Source: Antilocapra americana (lineage: Eukaryota; Chordata; Mammalia; Artiodactyla; Antilocapridae). Taken from it: a stretch of DNA of 64,000 bases. The position numbers and the translations under genes were made by a program. Shown here piece by piece: positions 22,731 through 34,604 of the stretch. Location of the stretch: positions 13,548,915 through 13,612,914 of the forward strand of contig ML661885.1 of the NCBI GenBank assembly GCA_007570785.1, in the 5' to 3' direction. Positions within the stretch are counted from its first letter, which is position 1. Every line of letters starts with the position of its first letter. A model generated the notes under the pieces. That model did not search any database and was not told the DNA's origin. It saw nothing but the letters and a program-made list of their open reading frames with translations.

Positions 22731-23082
22731 AAGAATATTAGAAAGACAGTAACGAGAACCCAACATGCGAGACAGCAAAAGGAACGCAGATGTATAGAAT
22801 AGACTCGTGGACTCTGTGGATGAGGGAAAGGGTGGGATGATATGGGAGAATGGCATTGAAACATGTTAATTATCATATGTCTAATCAATCGCCAGCCCAG
22901 GATTGATTCTCGGGGCTGGTGCAGCGAGATTTCCCTGGGGGGAGGGAGGAGGGATGGGGGAGGGAGGGGTTTCTGGAGGGGGAGCATATGTAAACCCATG
23001 GTGATATCATGGCATTGTATGGCAAAAACAATAAAAGGAAGAAAAAAAATAAAACCTTTAGAGAGAAAAAAAAAAAGAATAT
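22731..23082 (+). mobile_element. Bovine L1 3' UTR, short 5'-truncated insertion
   Basis: The segment from about 22739 matches the young bovine L1 3' UTR (GCGAGACAGCAAAAGGAACG, then GAATGGCATTGAAACATG and a G-rich stretch) and ends in an A-rich tail. AAGAATAT occurs at both 22731-22738 and 23075-23082, a plausible 8-bp target duplication. The same 3' UTR type is seen at 49862-50157. Confidence 0.88.
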
Positions 23083-23687
23083 GGATATTTTTAAGGCTTT
23101 AATGAAAGGTCATGAAGAGTTTAAGCCAAATTGTGAAATCTGTCTCAAGCTGGGTCTGTGTGTTATAGGTGCCAGTTAATGTTGGCAACTATAGGGTAAG
23201 TTGCTTAGGTGTTTTGGGGTATCCAGTGCAACACAATTTATGTCCATCTCTTTTTCCTGACAACTAGTGAACAGATAGTATTGAGGTTTTTGTTTGATTT
23301 CCTTGTGCACAGGTCAGTAAGCTGTATACTGTTTACAACATTCTAGATATATAAGCTATTTGCTGCAACCAGTGTTTCTCACCCTAAGTCATCCTGTGAA
23401 CTGAGTTTTAAGTTCTTTAAGGCAGTTCTGTGAATGAATGAGAGCCAGGAGAGAGCAGAATGAAGGAGAAGGTGGTACATGCCACAGCCAGCTGAGGGAG
23501 AGGGGTCAGTCAGGACTGTTTTGCTTTACTGAGTAGTGTTTGGAGATAATGGATGCACATTGTTTTTGAACTTTCATTTGGGTATGAAAAATAATTCTTA
23601 TGGTTTTATCTTTACTTTAAAAAGCTTTTTATAGAAAATTTAGTTTGTATAAGACAAGACTGAAAAAAATTCTCAATCTTTGTTTCC
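23083..23687. other. No recognised feature
   Basis: No repeat family or exon is recognised. Confidence 0.5.
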
Positions 23688-23703
23688 TTTAAAATAGTCC
23701 TTT

Positions 23704-23831
23704 TGAGGGGCCTCTGCTGTGTATTAGTTAGGGCATGCAGGATCTAGTTCTCTGACCAGAGGTTGAACCAGGCCTCCTGAATTGGGAGTACAGATTCTTA
23801 GCCAATGGACCACCAGGGAAGTCCCCCCTCA
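23704..23831 (-). mobile_element. CHR-type SINE with 16-bp target duplication
   Basis: The minus strand starts GGACTTCCCTGGTGGTCC and keeps the GGTTCAACCTC B-box region and the ACTAGATCC segment. The flanks at 23688-23703 and 23832-23847 share 15 of 16 bases (TTTAAAATAGTCCTTT versus TTTAAAATAATCCTTT). Confidence 0.87.
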
Positions 23832-23847
23832 TTTAAAATAATCCTTT

Positions 23848-24786
23848 AAGGAAACGTATTTTTTTGTAACCTCAAGATATGTTCCAAGGCCCTGGTTATT
23901 TCAGTTGATCATGTCCTTAGAGATAGGTGCTCATAGCTTTAGTTTTTCCTTGTTGGGGTGGTTTGTTTTCAGGCCATGCTAGGAAGCTATTTTGAAAATG
24001 CACAGTACTGTTCATGAGGGAGACGAGACTTAGAGAATCTGTAATGGCTAAAACCTAATCATCACCATTTCTTAAAGAAACAATTCAAAGATCCCTTTGC
24101 TAGTGGATAAATAGTTTAATTCCAAGCTATAAAAAATGATAGTATATTATCTTCTGAGATTTACATAATGGACTAAGACTTTATTCCTGCTTTTATATGT
24201 CTGTCTGCAAAATTTGCTGTCACATAAAGCCAGCCCAGTGGAAGACTCTTAAATCCCCCTAGACATTTTACCTGCAATTAAGGTAGTTACCTCTATATGT
24301 AGAATGCCCTGGGTTAGACCACACAGACAAAAGTGCTAGGATTTCCCCAGATATGACCAGATGAGGGACTTAATACAAGCCCTGATATGAAATATTTTAT
24401 AATTTATTATAATTAGAAACTCAGATACCATATAGATACAGACCAAGAATTAAAGAAACACAAATATCAAGGTACAAAACTATCTTTTTTTTTTCTTTTA
24501 TAGCTGTGTAATTTGAGTCAGCCTTGGGTTCTAGTCAGTTTCTTGCAAGGTATTTGAAGTTCTTATGCTAATTACTATTTTGTAGTTTTGCTGATGATTG
24601 GGCTTTTTTTTTTTTTAATTCTTCTTATTGACATCAGCTCACTAGTCTCTATGGATCTAAGAGGACAGCTATCTATAGTAAGTGGCTTCTCTTTCTGCTA
24701 TTTTTCCCCTCCCTAAAGTTAAAAATACAGATTCTGTGATTATGCTTTCAGCCAATAATTATCTATGTTTATTAAAGGTATGAAGA
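23848..24786. other. No recognised feature
   Basis: AT-rich sequence with T runs near 24484 and 24605; no family or exon recognised. Confidence 0.5.
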
Positions 24787-25000
24787 AAGTGAAAGTGATA
24801 GTCGCTTAGTTGTGTCCGACTCTTTTTGACTCTATGGACTGTAGCCTACCAGGTTCCTCTGTCCATAGGATTTCCCAGGCAAGAATACTAGAGTGGGTTG
24901 CCATTTCCTCCTTCACGGGATCTTCCCGACCAAGGGATCAAACCCAGGTCTCTTGCGTTGCAGGCAGATTCTTTACTGCTTCAGCCACTAGGGGAGCCCT
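24787..25000 (-). mobile_element. BovA SINE, full length
   Basis: The minus strand begins GGGCTCCCCTAGTGGCTGAA (tRNA-derived head), carries the GGTTTGATCCC B box, the CAACCCACTCTAGTATTC core and ends GTCGGACACAACTAAGCGAC. Confidence 0.92.
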
Positions 25001-25139
25001 TATTTAGAGTATACTTATAATTTATTCTTTCTTCTCAACATTCAGTTAATGCTGAATAACTGATTCACTTAGCTCCTGAGGTTTTTTGTTTTTGAATATC
25101 CTTTCTTTCTGTTTACTAAATCTGCTTTATTTTTTAAGA

Positions 25140-25221
25140 CATTATTAAGACAGTATGGTACTGGCACAAAGACAGAAATATAGATCAATGGAACAAAATA
25201 GAAAGCCCAGAGATAAATCCA
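25140..25221 (+). mobile_element. L1 ORF2 fragment running into the assembly gap
   Basis: ATTATTAAGACAGTATGGTA and the following bases to the gap are a conserved internal segment of L1 ORF2 downstream of the RT core. The rest of ORF2 and the 3' UTR must lie in the gap, because the sequence after it is not L1. Confidence 0.85.
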
Positions 25222-25621
25222 NNNNNNNNNNNNNNNNNNNNNNNNNNNNNNNNNNNNNNNNNNNNNNNNNNNNNNNNNNNNNNNNNNNNNNNNNNNNNNN
25301 NNNNNNNNNNNNNNNNNNNNNNNNNNNNNNNNNNNNNNNNNNNNNNNNNNNNNNNNNNNNNNNNNNNNNNNNNNNNNNNNNNNNNNNNNNNNNNNNNNNN
25401 NNNNNNNNNNNNNNNNNNNNNNNNNNNNNNNNNNNNNNNNNNNNNNNNNNNNNNNNNNNNNNNNNNNNNNNNNNNNNNNNNNNNNNNNNNNNNNNNNNNN
25501 NNNNNNNNNNNNNNNNNNNNNNNNNNNNNNNNNNNNNNNNNNNNNNNNNNNNNNNNNNNNNNNNNNNNNNNNNNNNNNNNNNNNNNNNNNNNNNNNNNNN
25601 NNNNNNNNNNNNNNNNNNNNN
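25222..25621. other. Assembly gap, 400 Ns
   Basis: Exactly 400 unknown bases. The round number suggests an estimated or placeholder size. The ORF that appears to span it is an artefact. Confidence 0.98.
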
Positions 25622-26650
25622 GGGTCTTCTACCTATCTATCATCCATCTACCCACCCACATATACCCCACTTTGTTTCAAAAAAATTTTAAGGTGGACTC
25701 TTAAAAGGAGTACAATATTTTTAACCTTAAAATTATGAAATACAGGCTGAATTTAAGTCAAATAGTAGCTTACTTCTGACAAATTAACTCCTGCCTCCAA
25801 AGTATGACATGAAATATTTAATGATACAAAACAAGAAAATAGCATTCTTATAAATGATTTTCTAATAACAAACATGATGTTTTTTGATTCAGTAAGGAAT
25901 CCAATAGGATCCAAAGGTAAAATTAGCACTTTTGTTACATAAATGACAGATTCAAACATTGTTCCTTGGTTTGAAGGAAGTAGAAATTAGGGATTTTTAA
26001 AATAGTGTTTGAGATCAGTATGTTAAGAATGATTTAGTAGGAAGAATGGCAGCAAAATGGTAATAATTGCAAAGACAAGTGACATGTAGAAAAGAAAAAT
26101 TCTAGTTGTTGGAAGAAAATGAATTCAGCCTAGAGCCCTAGGAAAATAAAAAACAAGGATGCATCAGACAATTATACCTGGCATAGAGCAAAATCATAAT
26201 GTTTAATCACTTGCCATGAAAGCAAGCAAATATATCTCTCCTTGAAAAGAATGTTGATTGAGTGAAGGTACATAGAACCACAAGTTGAGCTGAATCGCTG
26301 CTTTTTTCTCTAATCATACAGCATTGTTTAAAAGTACTCCAAGAAAGGGATATATGTAGATTTGACAGGTTAGAATCTGCTGCTGTGCTGGGAATTATTA
26401 GAGCTAGGCCGAATCAATATGAACCAGTACATACTCATTACAACACAGTGTATGTAATTGTTTATCACAACCCATAATTATCTCTATAAACATGCATAAT
26501 TTATTAATATGCATACTGTATACAATACAAAGTACACATGCATTCACATGCATGATATAAAAATGCATATGGACTAGAGTACTTAGGATCTGTCAATATT
26601 TTTATCTTCCAAAGGAAAAAATCCTTCAAGAAACTGCATTTCAGTTGTAC
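25622..26650. other. No recognised feature
   Basis: AT-rich sequence. A short CATC/CTAC-rich stretch follows the gap at 25630-25668. No L1 3' end is seen after the gap. Confidence 0.5.
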
Positions 26651-27290
26651 AGTTGCTCAGTCATATCTGACTTTTTGTGATCCCATGGACTGCAGCATGC
26701 CCAGCTTCCCTGTCCTTCACTATTTCTCGTAGTTTGCTCAAACTCATGTCCATTGATTCGGTGATGCCATCCAACCATCTCATCCTCTGTCATCCCCTTC
26801 TTCTCCTTCCTTCAATCTTTCCCAGCATCAGGGTCTTTTCAAAGAGTCAGCTCTTTGCATCAGATGGCCAGAGTATTGGAACTTCAGCTTCAGTATCAGT
26901 CCTTCCAATGAATATTCGGGGTTGATTTCCTTTAGTATTGACTGGTTTGATCTCCTTGCTGTCCAAGAGGCTCTCAAAAGTCTTCTCCAGCACCACAGTT
27001 TGAAGGCATCAATTCTTTTTTATTGTCCAGCTGTCACATCTCACATACATGACAGTGAAGTGAAAGTGAAATCGCTCTGTCATGTCCGACTCTTTGCGAC
27101 CCCATGGACTGTAGCCTACCAGGCTTCTCTGTCCATGGGATTCTCCAGGCAAGAGTACTGGAGTGGGTTGCCATTTCCCTCTCCAGGGGATCTTCCCAAC
27201 CCAGGGATCGAACCAGAGTCTCCCACATCGCAGTCAGATGCTTTACCCTCTGAGCCACCAGGGAAGCCCATGACCGTAATTTTGATTAAA
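26651..27290 (-). mobile_element. BovB LINE fragment with a nested SINE
   Basis: BovB 3'-region sequence occupies 26651-27053 on the minus strand. After the SINE at 27054-27268, about 17 bp that still resemble BovB (GTAATTTTGATTAAAA) continue. Non-coding and truncated. Confidence 0.8.
27054..27268 (-). mobile_element. BovA SINE nested in BovB
   Basis: The minus strand is a complete BovA from GGGCTTCCCTGGTGGCTCAG through the GGTTCGATCCC B box to GTCGGACATGACAGAGCGA. CATGAC occurs at both junctions (27048-27053 and 27269-27274), a short target duplication. Confidence 0.92.
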
Positions 27291-28331
27291 ACAAAAGAAC
27301 ATTTGCTTTTAGATATTACATTTTCATGGCTATGATCTGACACAAAGCCTTTGTCCCATCTGACCTGGCTCCATAGAGTGATTTAATCTACAGTCACATC
27401 TTCTTTTCTTCTCACATCCAAAGGTGTGCCTTGGCTCTGTGTTTGGGGGAGGAACCTGAAGGGGAAGCTGAGGTAGCCACACAATGGCTTTTCCTGTTGC
27501 CAGCTGATCCTAGATTATTTGTAGGTCCAAAAGACAGCAATTGGAGGAATGGAATCCTTCCAGCTACTGGTCATTCATCATTTCCTAAAATCATTTAATA
27601 CTTAGCACTCAGAAAATTGTCCATTAGATTATGACAAAAGAGTAATCCCATGCCTTCTCTTTCCAGCCCTGGATTTAGTCGTTGGTACAGTTGACCATAA
27701 AATCAGATAGTCTGGGGCACAAGAAAAACAACAATATGTTTGTGAAGATGACACTCCTCGTCACTTCTCGAAATGGATGTTCCTAAAGATGATAAGGAAA
27801 CCCGGATGGCAGGCTGCTCAAGGAAATGTTAAGTGACAACAGTATCAGTCCACTTTTTTCCACCTTCATTTAATGTTGGTCCAACATTATGTGAGAATTG
27901 GTGGATTTAACATCAAAGTAACTATAGATAGAAGTTCTTCTTTGAAAGCCAGTGACTCCTGACTCTCCCTCAGATTCCATTTTCATTTCTGAGTCTTGGA
28001 GAAAGGAGGGATTCTTAACCCTTCCAAAGTGCTAGACTCATTTTATTTGTGTGTTAATGCCAGATCATCTTTCTGTTGGCTGTTACATCCATCATTCTTA
28101 ATGTGCTTCTGTTTACTTTTGTGCCATGGATTGAAGGAAAATTTAGGATAAATTTCTGAAAGTTATCTGGTCAGAACATGTCTCCTGAGAACATGCTTAT
28201 ATCAGTGGAGAAGAGAACTCCTGCCTTTAGTTTTTCATGCTAAAGGAAAGCTAATAGGTCTGAAAAGATCATTTCCTTCATCCACTACCTGTAAGAGGAA
28301 ACTAGTTGATTTGATTTAATAATCGGTAAGT
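27291..28331. other. No recognised feature
   Basis: Single-copy-looking sequence with no recognised exon or family. Confidence 0.5.
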
Positions 28332-28535
28332 GGGCTTCCCTGGTGTCTCAGATGGTAAAGAATCTGCCTGCAATGCAGGAGACCGGGGTCCCACCCCTGA
28401 GTCGGGAAGATCCGCTGGAGAAGGGAATGGCAATCCACCCCAGTACTCTTGCCTGGAGAATTCCATGGACAGAGGAGTCCAGCAGGCCACAGTCGATGGG
28501 GTCATAAAGAGTCAGACTGAGCAACTAATACAAAA
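28332..28535 (+). mobile_element. BovA SINE, full length
   Basis: GGGCTTCCCTGGTGTCTCAG opens it, then a mutated B box (GGGGTCCCACCCC), the CAATCCACCCCAGTACTCTT core and the GTCAGACTGAGCAACTAA tail. Confidence 0.92.
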
Positions 28536-29524
28536 AACAGCAATAGCTAAATGCATCACACGTGAGTGAAACCTACAGAGATATCTAGAGCAGCATTAAA
28601 AACAATAGGTTTGTGTTCCTCTCTAAGGTTCTCCTATTCATAGTATAAGGAAGTGTGAAGCACATGTGTGGGATGGGGAATAAGAAAAAATTATCCTTGA
28701 TTATACATTCAAGATTTTTCAAAAACACAATGAATAGGAGAAAAACAGGAGTTGAGATTTACTTGGATTTCACAATGGTCAGCTTCAGATATTTGCTGGA
28801 TATTCTACCCTCCTGGCTACAGCATTTTATTAAAGTACAAATAGCTGGGTCAGCTGAGACTGCTGCTTGTACAGTAGAACCAGGGGAGTTGCCCAGGATG
28901 CTATGCCAGTTCACGGATGTTAAACCAAGTTTGCATTTAAAATAAGAAACCATAACTAATTAACACCAGGCAGGTGGTCTTGATGGAAATTTAAAATCCA
29001 ACTTGGGTCAGCAGGCAACAGGGAATACAGACTTGGCAGATGAAACTGTAACTGAAATGATTCCCCCCCACCACAAGACCCGCCAAGTGAGTCTTAAGCC
29101 AATAGCCCTTCAAAAAAGCTTTCTGTGCCAGTCATTTCTGGGAAGATGGAGCCAAGGACAAATGACTGTAGATCTTAAAATGAGCATGATTACATTAAGA
29201 TCTCAGGGCTTCCACCCCCGCATCCGTCCCCAGCTTCCCTGCACTCACACAGAGCTTTCTTAAATGCCAGCATCATTTTGTGAGAGCAGAAATGGAGGCT
29301 GCTCCCCATGCATTTAGACTAATAGCTGGGAGAATGATGCAGGGAGGACAAGGGAAGCTTTCAATAGAGGAGAGGGTGTGAAGTTTTGCTGAAATAAGCT
29401 GGGGTAGAGAGGAGGAAATATTTAGACCCCTGTTGAGCGCCAGAGCAAAATCAGATACCAATAAGGACTGAACTCTCAGAGTAACAGCCAGAAGAGCTGA
29501 AGTGTTGGGAGTGAAAACTAAGCT
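28536..29524. other. No recognised feature
   Basis: No family or exon is recognised. The ORFs at 28655-28945 and 29003-29263 show no codon signature. Confidence 0.45.
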
Positions 29525-29875
29525 TTACTGCCACATGATTGGCAAAAGAAAGAAGGCTGAGAAGGTGAAGATGAAATGGAGAAATAGAGAGAAGGGGGCT
29601 GTCTGAGGTGTGATTTCTATCACAGTGCCACAATGAGATGACTCAGTGATGGATTCCTGCTTTGCTTGCTTTTCCTCCCCAAGGGGCACATAAAGTGGTG
29701 GGATGTCAGTGCCGGATGGGCCCTCAGAGATGATCCGGTTCACGGCCTGCGGTTTATAGCTGAAGAAGCTGTGGCCTGGAGGGGAAGTCTCGCCCAAGGC
29801 CACGGTGAATTCTTTAGCAGAGCTGTCTTGGAAACCTGAGTCTTGAGTCTTTCCGTTCATTGCTCTTTTATTCAA
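29525..29875 (-). other. Open reading frame with coding-like codon use; unidentified candidate exon or pseudogene
   Basis: A 116-codon minus-strand frame lies in non-repeat sequence. In 29702-29806, 27 of 35 codons end in G or C although the surroundings are AT-rich, and several CpGs are kept. The predicted peptide there is of mixed polar composition (for example GETSPPGHSFFSYKPQ) and looks protein-like. The last 25 residues are hydrophobic and F/L-rich, which may be read-through into non-coding DNA. I see no strong splice donor, and the possible acceptor (ACTCAG before 29838) has no clear pyrimidine tract. I do not recognise the protein. It could be one exon of a host gene, an old processed copy, or chance. 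Confidence 0.3.
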
Positions 29876-30321
29876 GAAGAGCGGATGCTTTCACTGTTGC
29901 TAGTTCATTTGCTTTATTGATTAATTTCAAAGGCAAGAACAGATTCTGAAGAAAACTGGAACTTGGGTAGCAATCAAAACAAGATGGATCATTCCATGTG
30001 AAGTGATAATAATTTGAAATTGATAAATTTTAAGTGGTCAGCATTGTTCTGAAATGAGCACAGACTCGGTGGAAAACATCTTTCTTTCAGGAAGATTTTT
30101 CTTTTTCTGATTCTGAAAAAAAGTTGGTACACTTATTTGAGGAACTGAAAACATAACACTGCTTCGTATAGCATCACTGCAAAATAACCACTGCTAATAT
30201 TTTGTTATTTCCTTTCATTTTATAACATTATAAAATAACATTTTATAAAATGTTTCCTTAACATTTTATAAAAATTAAGATCATCATAGAATTTTTAAAA
30301 AACCAACTTTATTGGATTATT
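29876..30321. other. No recognised feature
   Basis: AT-rich sequence with ATTTTATAA-type repeats near 30215-30275. Confidence 0.5.
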
Positions 30322-31358
30322 TATTTCATTACTCTGTTGTGTCCAACTCTGTGTAACTCCATGCCAGGCTTCCCTGTCCATCACCTGTCTCCCGGAGCTT
30401 GCTCAAACTCATGTCCATTGAGTTCGTGATGCCATCCAACCATCTCATCCTCTGTTGACCCCTATCTCCTCATGCCTTCAATCTTTCCCAACATCAGAGT
30501 CTTTTCCAATGAGTTGGCTCTTCACATCGGGTGGCCAAAGTATTGGAGCTTCAGCATCAGTCCTTTCAAAGGATATTCAGGGTTTATTTCCTTTAGGATT
30601 GACTGGTTTGATATCCTTGCTGTCCAAGAGATTCTCAAGAGTCTTCTCCAGCACCACAGTTTGAAGGCATCAATTCTTTGGCCCTCAGCCTTCTTTATGA
30701 TCCAACTCTCACATCTGTACTTGACTAGCGGAAAAACCACATCTTTGACCATACAGACCTTTGTCAGTAAAGTGATATCTCTGCTTTTTAATATGCTGTC
30801 TAGCAGGTTTCCAATGAGCAAGTGTCCTTTAATTTCATGGCTGCAGTCACTGTCCCCAGTGATTTTGGAGCCCCCAAAATTGAAGTCTGTCACTTTCTCC
30901 CCATCTATTTGCCATGAAATGATGGGACCGGATGCCATGATCTTTTTTTTTTTTTTTTAATGTTGAGGTTTAAGCCAGCTTGTTCACTCTCCTCTTTCAC
31001 CCTTATCAAGAGGCTCTTTAGTTCCTCTTTACTTTCTGCCATTAAAGTGGTACCATCTGCATATCTGAGGTTATTGATATTTCACCTAGCAATCTTGATT
31101 TCAGCTTGTGATTCATCTAGCCTAGTATTTCATATGATGTACTCGCGTATAAGTTAAATAAGCAGAGTGACAATATACAGCTTTGACATACTCCTTTCCC
31201 AATTTGGAACCAGTCCGTTGTTTCATGTCTGATTCTAACTGTTGCTTCTGGACTTGCATACAGGTTTCTCAGGCAGCAGGTCAGGTAGTCTGGTATTCCC
31301 ATCTCTTGAAGAATTTTCCAGTTTGTTATGATCCACACAGTCAAAGACTTTAGCATAG
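30322..31358 (-). pseudogene. BovB LINE 3' third, broken RT remnants
   Basis: The BovB 3' end lies at the left and the RT domain at the right. Minus-strand fragments at 30522-30938 (MLKLQYFGH and ESWIIKKAE segments) and 31117-31380 (the FDCVDHNKL-like palm region) belong to the RT ORF but are in different frames and contain stops. A poly-T run at about 30943-30958 interrupts the coding part. It is 5'-truncated near 31358. Confidence 0.88.
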
Positions 31359-32429
31359 CATACTGGATTATAATTTCCATAAAATAAAGTCATTTTTAGG
31401 GAAAGTTTTGAGGATCTTATAAGTGTAGTGAAAGCCCCCATAACACCTCCTTGCCTGTCTTCTTATGCACAGCTGTCCAACCCAAGAGCCTGCATTTCTT
31501 TTTTGGCTTCTTTCTCCCTCCATCAGAGGCTCTGTATCTCTGTCTGTCAATGTCTGTCTCTCTATCTCTGGTCCTCCGGATTCTTGAAGTCTTCATAGGG
31601 GAATCATAGACATCCCCTTCTCTCCTTGATTATAATCCAGAGGTCCCTCTGTGTAAGCTAGTGCAGGGGAGTGACAGGAGAGGAAGAAAAAGCTGCATTG
31701 TTTTCAGCTAAAGAAGTTATTGAGGTATTTTGCTTATCAAAAGACAGTTTTGCTCCCTAAGAGAAAGTTTATTTCTCTGCCTGCACTATGAAAATAATTT
31801 AGATATTTTCAGTGTTTAGTTTTTTCATCCAAGAAACTGGTATGTTTCACTATGATTTTATTTCTGTTGTTGGTTTTTTTTTGGCTTTTTTTTTTTCGCC
31901 CCAGAAACAGCCATTTTTTAATTCCCTTTCAGTCCTACATTAGACTTACTGTTGTGTTCTTCTGAGTCACAGTTTTCACCCTAAAACCATTATAGGTGCC
32001 TGTCTAGTAGTAATGCTGCTGCTGCTGATATTTAGACTATAGTGCTTATAACATATCATATCACTGAATTCTTTGAGCAGCTTTGTGAAATAGGCCTTGT
32101 CATCCTCATTTTGAAGTTGAGAATATTATAGCTGTATTTGTCTTTTGTTACTCAGATATTTATATGCATATTAAATATTTTTGTTTTTTTCTCTTATCCT
32201 CTTATCATCTAAAAGTTATTAATAATGATGAATCTTATAGTATTTCAGTAACAGGACATCAAAGGTAAAATAGAAACATTCCCCCAAAACTTGGCCTTCT
32301 CTTGTGGGGAAGAGGTTGGTGTGTTTCCAGTTGTGTGAAGGATAGCTGCATCGTGGTACACAGAGTTAGGACTTTGTTATTTCCTTTATTTGGAGATTGT
32401 GATTTTTAGGAGATGGGTGTTGGGTGCCA
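31359..32429. other. No recognised feature; possible MIR relic near 32040-32150
   Basis: A faint antisense MIR pattern (TTTGTGAAATAGG, CATCCTCATTTTGAAG) lies at about 32085-32120. The rest is unrecognised. Confidence 0.4.
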
Positions 32430-32850
32430 AGTTGACCAGGGGTAGACTTTTGTGATCTTTTGAAGGACTCAACTTAGTTAGGCTGTCACACCATTAGTCA
32501 GTCAAACACTGATTTGGGTGTTACTGTGAAGGTGTTTTGTAGATGTGATTCAAGTCTGTAATCCTTTGACTTTTTGGGGGGAGGTTGTCCTAGATAGTCT
32601 GGGTGGGCCTGATTCAGTCAGCTGAATCTTAAGAGCACAGATGAGATCTCTCTGAAGAAGAATTTTGCCCATGGACAGTGGCATAAGCCCATGCCCAGCA
32701 CTTCCAGGTAGCCTTCCTGATGTTTGGCCCTATGGAGTTCAGATTTTCCTAGCCAGGTCCCATAATCATGTGAACTAATGTCTTGTAATAAATCCCTTGA
32801 TACACAATTCCTACTGGTTCTGCTTCTCGGGTTGAACTGTGGCTGCAACA
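32430..32850 (+). repeat. Old mammalian LTR-like repeat, family not assigned
   Basis: GAAGGTGTTTTGTAGATGTG, then TCTGGGTGGGCCTGATTCAG, and TAATAAATCCCTTGATACAC followed by CCTACTGGTTCTGCTTCTC resemble a common mammalian-wide repeat with an internal AATAAA. I am not sure of its family name. Confidence 0.45.
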
Positions 32851-33721
32851 GAGGAAAAGAAACTCATCCACAGCCAGACAGGCCAGTAAGTGGCATTGGT
32901 GGGACTAGCAGTCCACACCCTCGGTCCTCCCTATGTGTGGCACGGCTTAGATGCCTCCCCATCAGTTGCTGCTCCCCTCCCTAACCTGGCTGTCCTGGAT
33001 CCTGTATCATGTCCTCCATATCCACCATGACATTTACTTTCTGTCGAGTCATGACATCAAGAAAATTGTTGTTTACCATGGGTTTATATTACATACAAGT
33101 ATCTCCCCAAACAGCTTAGGAGTTAGCTTGTGTCCTGTACATTAACCAATGACTATATATATTTTGTGTGTGAATCCATTGAATTAGGGAATGTGAGATT
33201 TTCAGAATCTTGCTTAACATTAAAGTTACTAGTTGTATGGAATTCAGTTTTTTCCCATTAATTTCACTATAAATAACCACATGGGCTTTTCTACCCAATG
33301 TGTTGGGATTTTCACTGGATATAGTTCCTTGAAGGAGGTATTCCTCAAATTCATTAGACTCAAGGAGACTCTTGAGTTTTGAAAAGGGGAATATGAGTGA
33401 TTTCCTGCTCTCAAAAGGCTTTCTAGAAAATTGTTGAGGAAGAGACTCTTCATTGGAAACTGTGGGGCTGAATACTTCAGTGGTTAAGGAATTGATTCTC
33501 AACTCATCAGATGAGATAAGTTGTGCCCTCCTCTGTAAAAGGCACAATTTTTTACATCACATTTGACATCTTGAAATGAGATTCATTGATAATATAAATA
33601 ACAACACACATATTAAAAATAATATATTAATAATACCCCAACTATAATGTAACTGAAACTAAAGGGAAGCAATGTACAATAAAATAACACCTATTTCTGA
33701 ATGTTTGGGTATAAAGTACAG
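32851..33721. other. No recognised feature
   Basis: A 143-codon minus frame at 33116-33547 lies here but has AT-ended codons and no domain, so it is not called as a gene. Confidence 0.45.
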
Positions 33722-33928
33722 TGAAAAAGTAAAAGTGTTAGTCACTCTGACTCTTTGTGACCCTATGGTCTATAGCCCTCCATGGTTCTCTGTCTATGGA
33801 ATTCTCCAGGCAAGAATACTGGAGTGGGTTGCCATTCCCTTCTCCAGGGGATCTTTCTGACCCAGGGATTGAACCTGGGTCTCTTGCATTGCAGGCGGAT
33901 TCTTTACCATCTGAGCCACCAGGGAAGT
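33722..33928 (-). mobile_element. BovA SINE, full length
   Basis: The minus strand starts CTTCCCTGGTGGCTCAGATG, keeps GGTTCAATCCC as B box and CAACCCACTCCAGTATTC, and ends AGTCAGAGTGACTAACACTT. Confidence 0.92.
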
Positions 33929-33945
33929 ATGTACTACTTCCCTGG

Positions 33946-34424
33946 TATGGGTATGGTTTTATGCTAAACGTTCCTTAAGGAGTCAGATGTTTGCCTAGTC
34001 AGGGACCCTATCAATGGTGTAGTTGTAAGTGTGAACTGGAAAGACAAATTATACCAGTGGCTTGGTCATCCTGAAGAGTGACGCAGTTGGTGATGTGGTT
34101 TTCTGATACAGTGAACAATCCTTGGTAGACTTCAAAACAAAATTAATTACAGTTTTCCCTTGATTTGTATGGCGGTTGCATTTCAGGAAACATAATGAGA
34201 TCTTAACACAGTGCAAAAATACTTTCTGTTTTATGTAACATTGGGTTAAGTTCCAGGCTCAGAAAATTAAAACAGGTTTTTACAAGCTCCAGAGAGCAGA
34301 AAATTTCATCCACCCAGAACCACTGAATGAGAGGCAAGCACATGGCATGCATTTAGCTAATATTTTCATGAATGTCTGAAAGTTTTTCATCTCCATTAAG
34401 TTGGGGGGGGGTGCATTTGAAAAT
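33946..34424. other. No recognised feature
   Basis: No family or exon recognised; a G run is at 34403-34410. Confidence 0.45.
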
Positions 34425-34604
34425 CTCACAGGATGAGGGACAATTTTTCTCTGTGCAGGACCACCCCACACCCACTGTATGGCCAGCATCCATCACCCTT
34501 GCTCACTAAAGACAGTGGTGCTTCTAATTATTGCAAGAACTCAAAAAGTTGCCACCACAAATTTCCCAATTGCCCCTTTGGGTGGTGCTGCTGAGAACCA
34601 CAGA
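34425..34604 (-). mobile_element. MER20-like hAT transposon relic
   Basis: The plus strand shows the antisense pattern: CTGTGCAGGACCACCCC, then GTTGCCACCACAAATTTCCC, then a GGTGCTGCTGAGAACCAC end (34584-34601). Diverged; no clear target duplication seen. Confidence 0.6.

Noticed and set aside
25155..25691. 178-codon plus ORF
   Set aside because: It runs through 400 Ns; only its first codons are L1 sequence.
33116..33547. 143-codon minus ORF in non-repeat DNA
   Set aside because: AT-ended codons, no recognisable domain and no splice context; likely chance.
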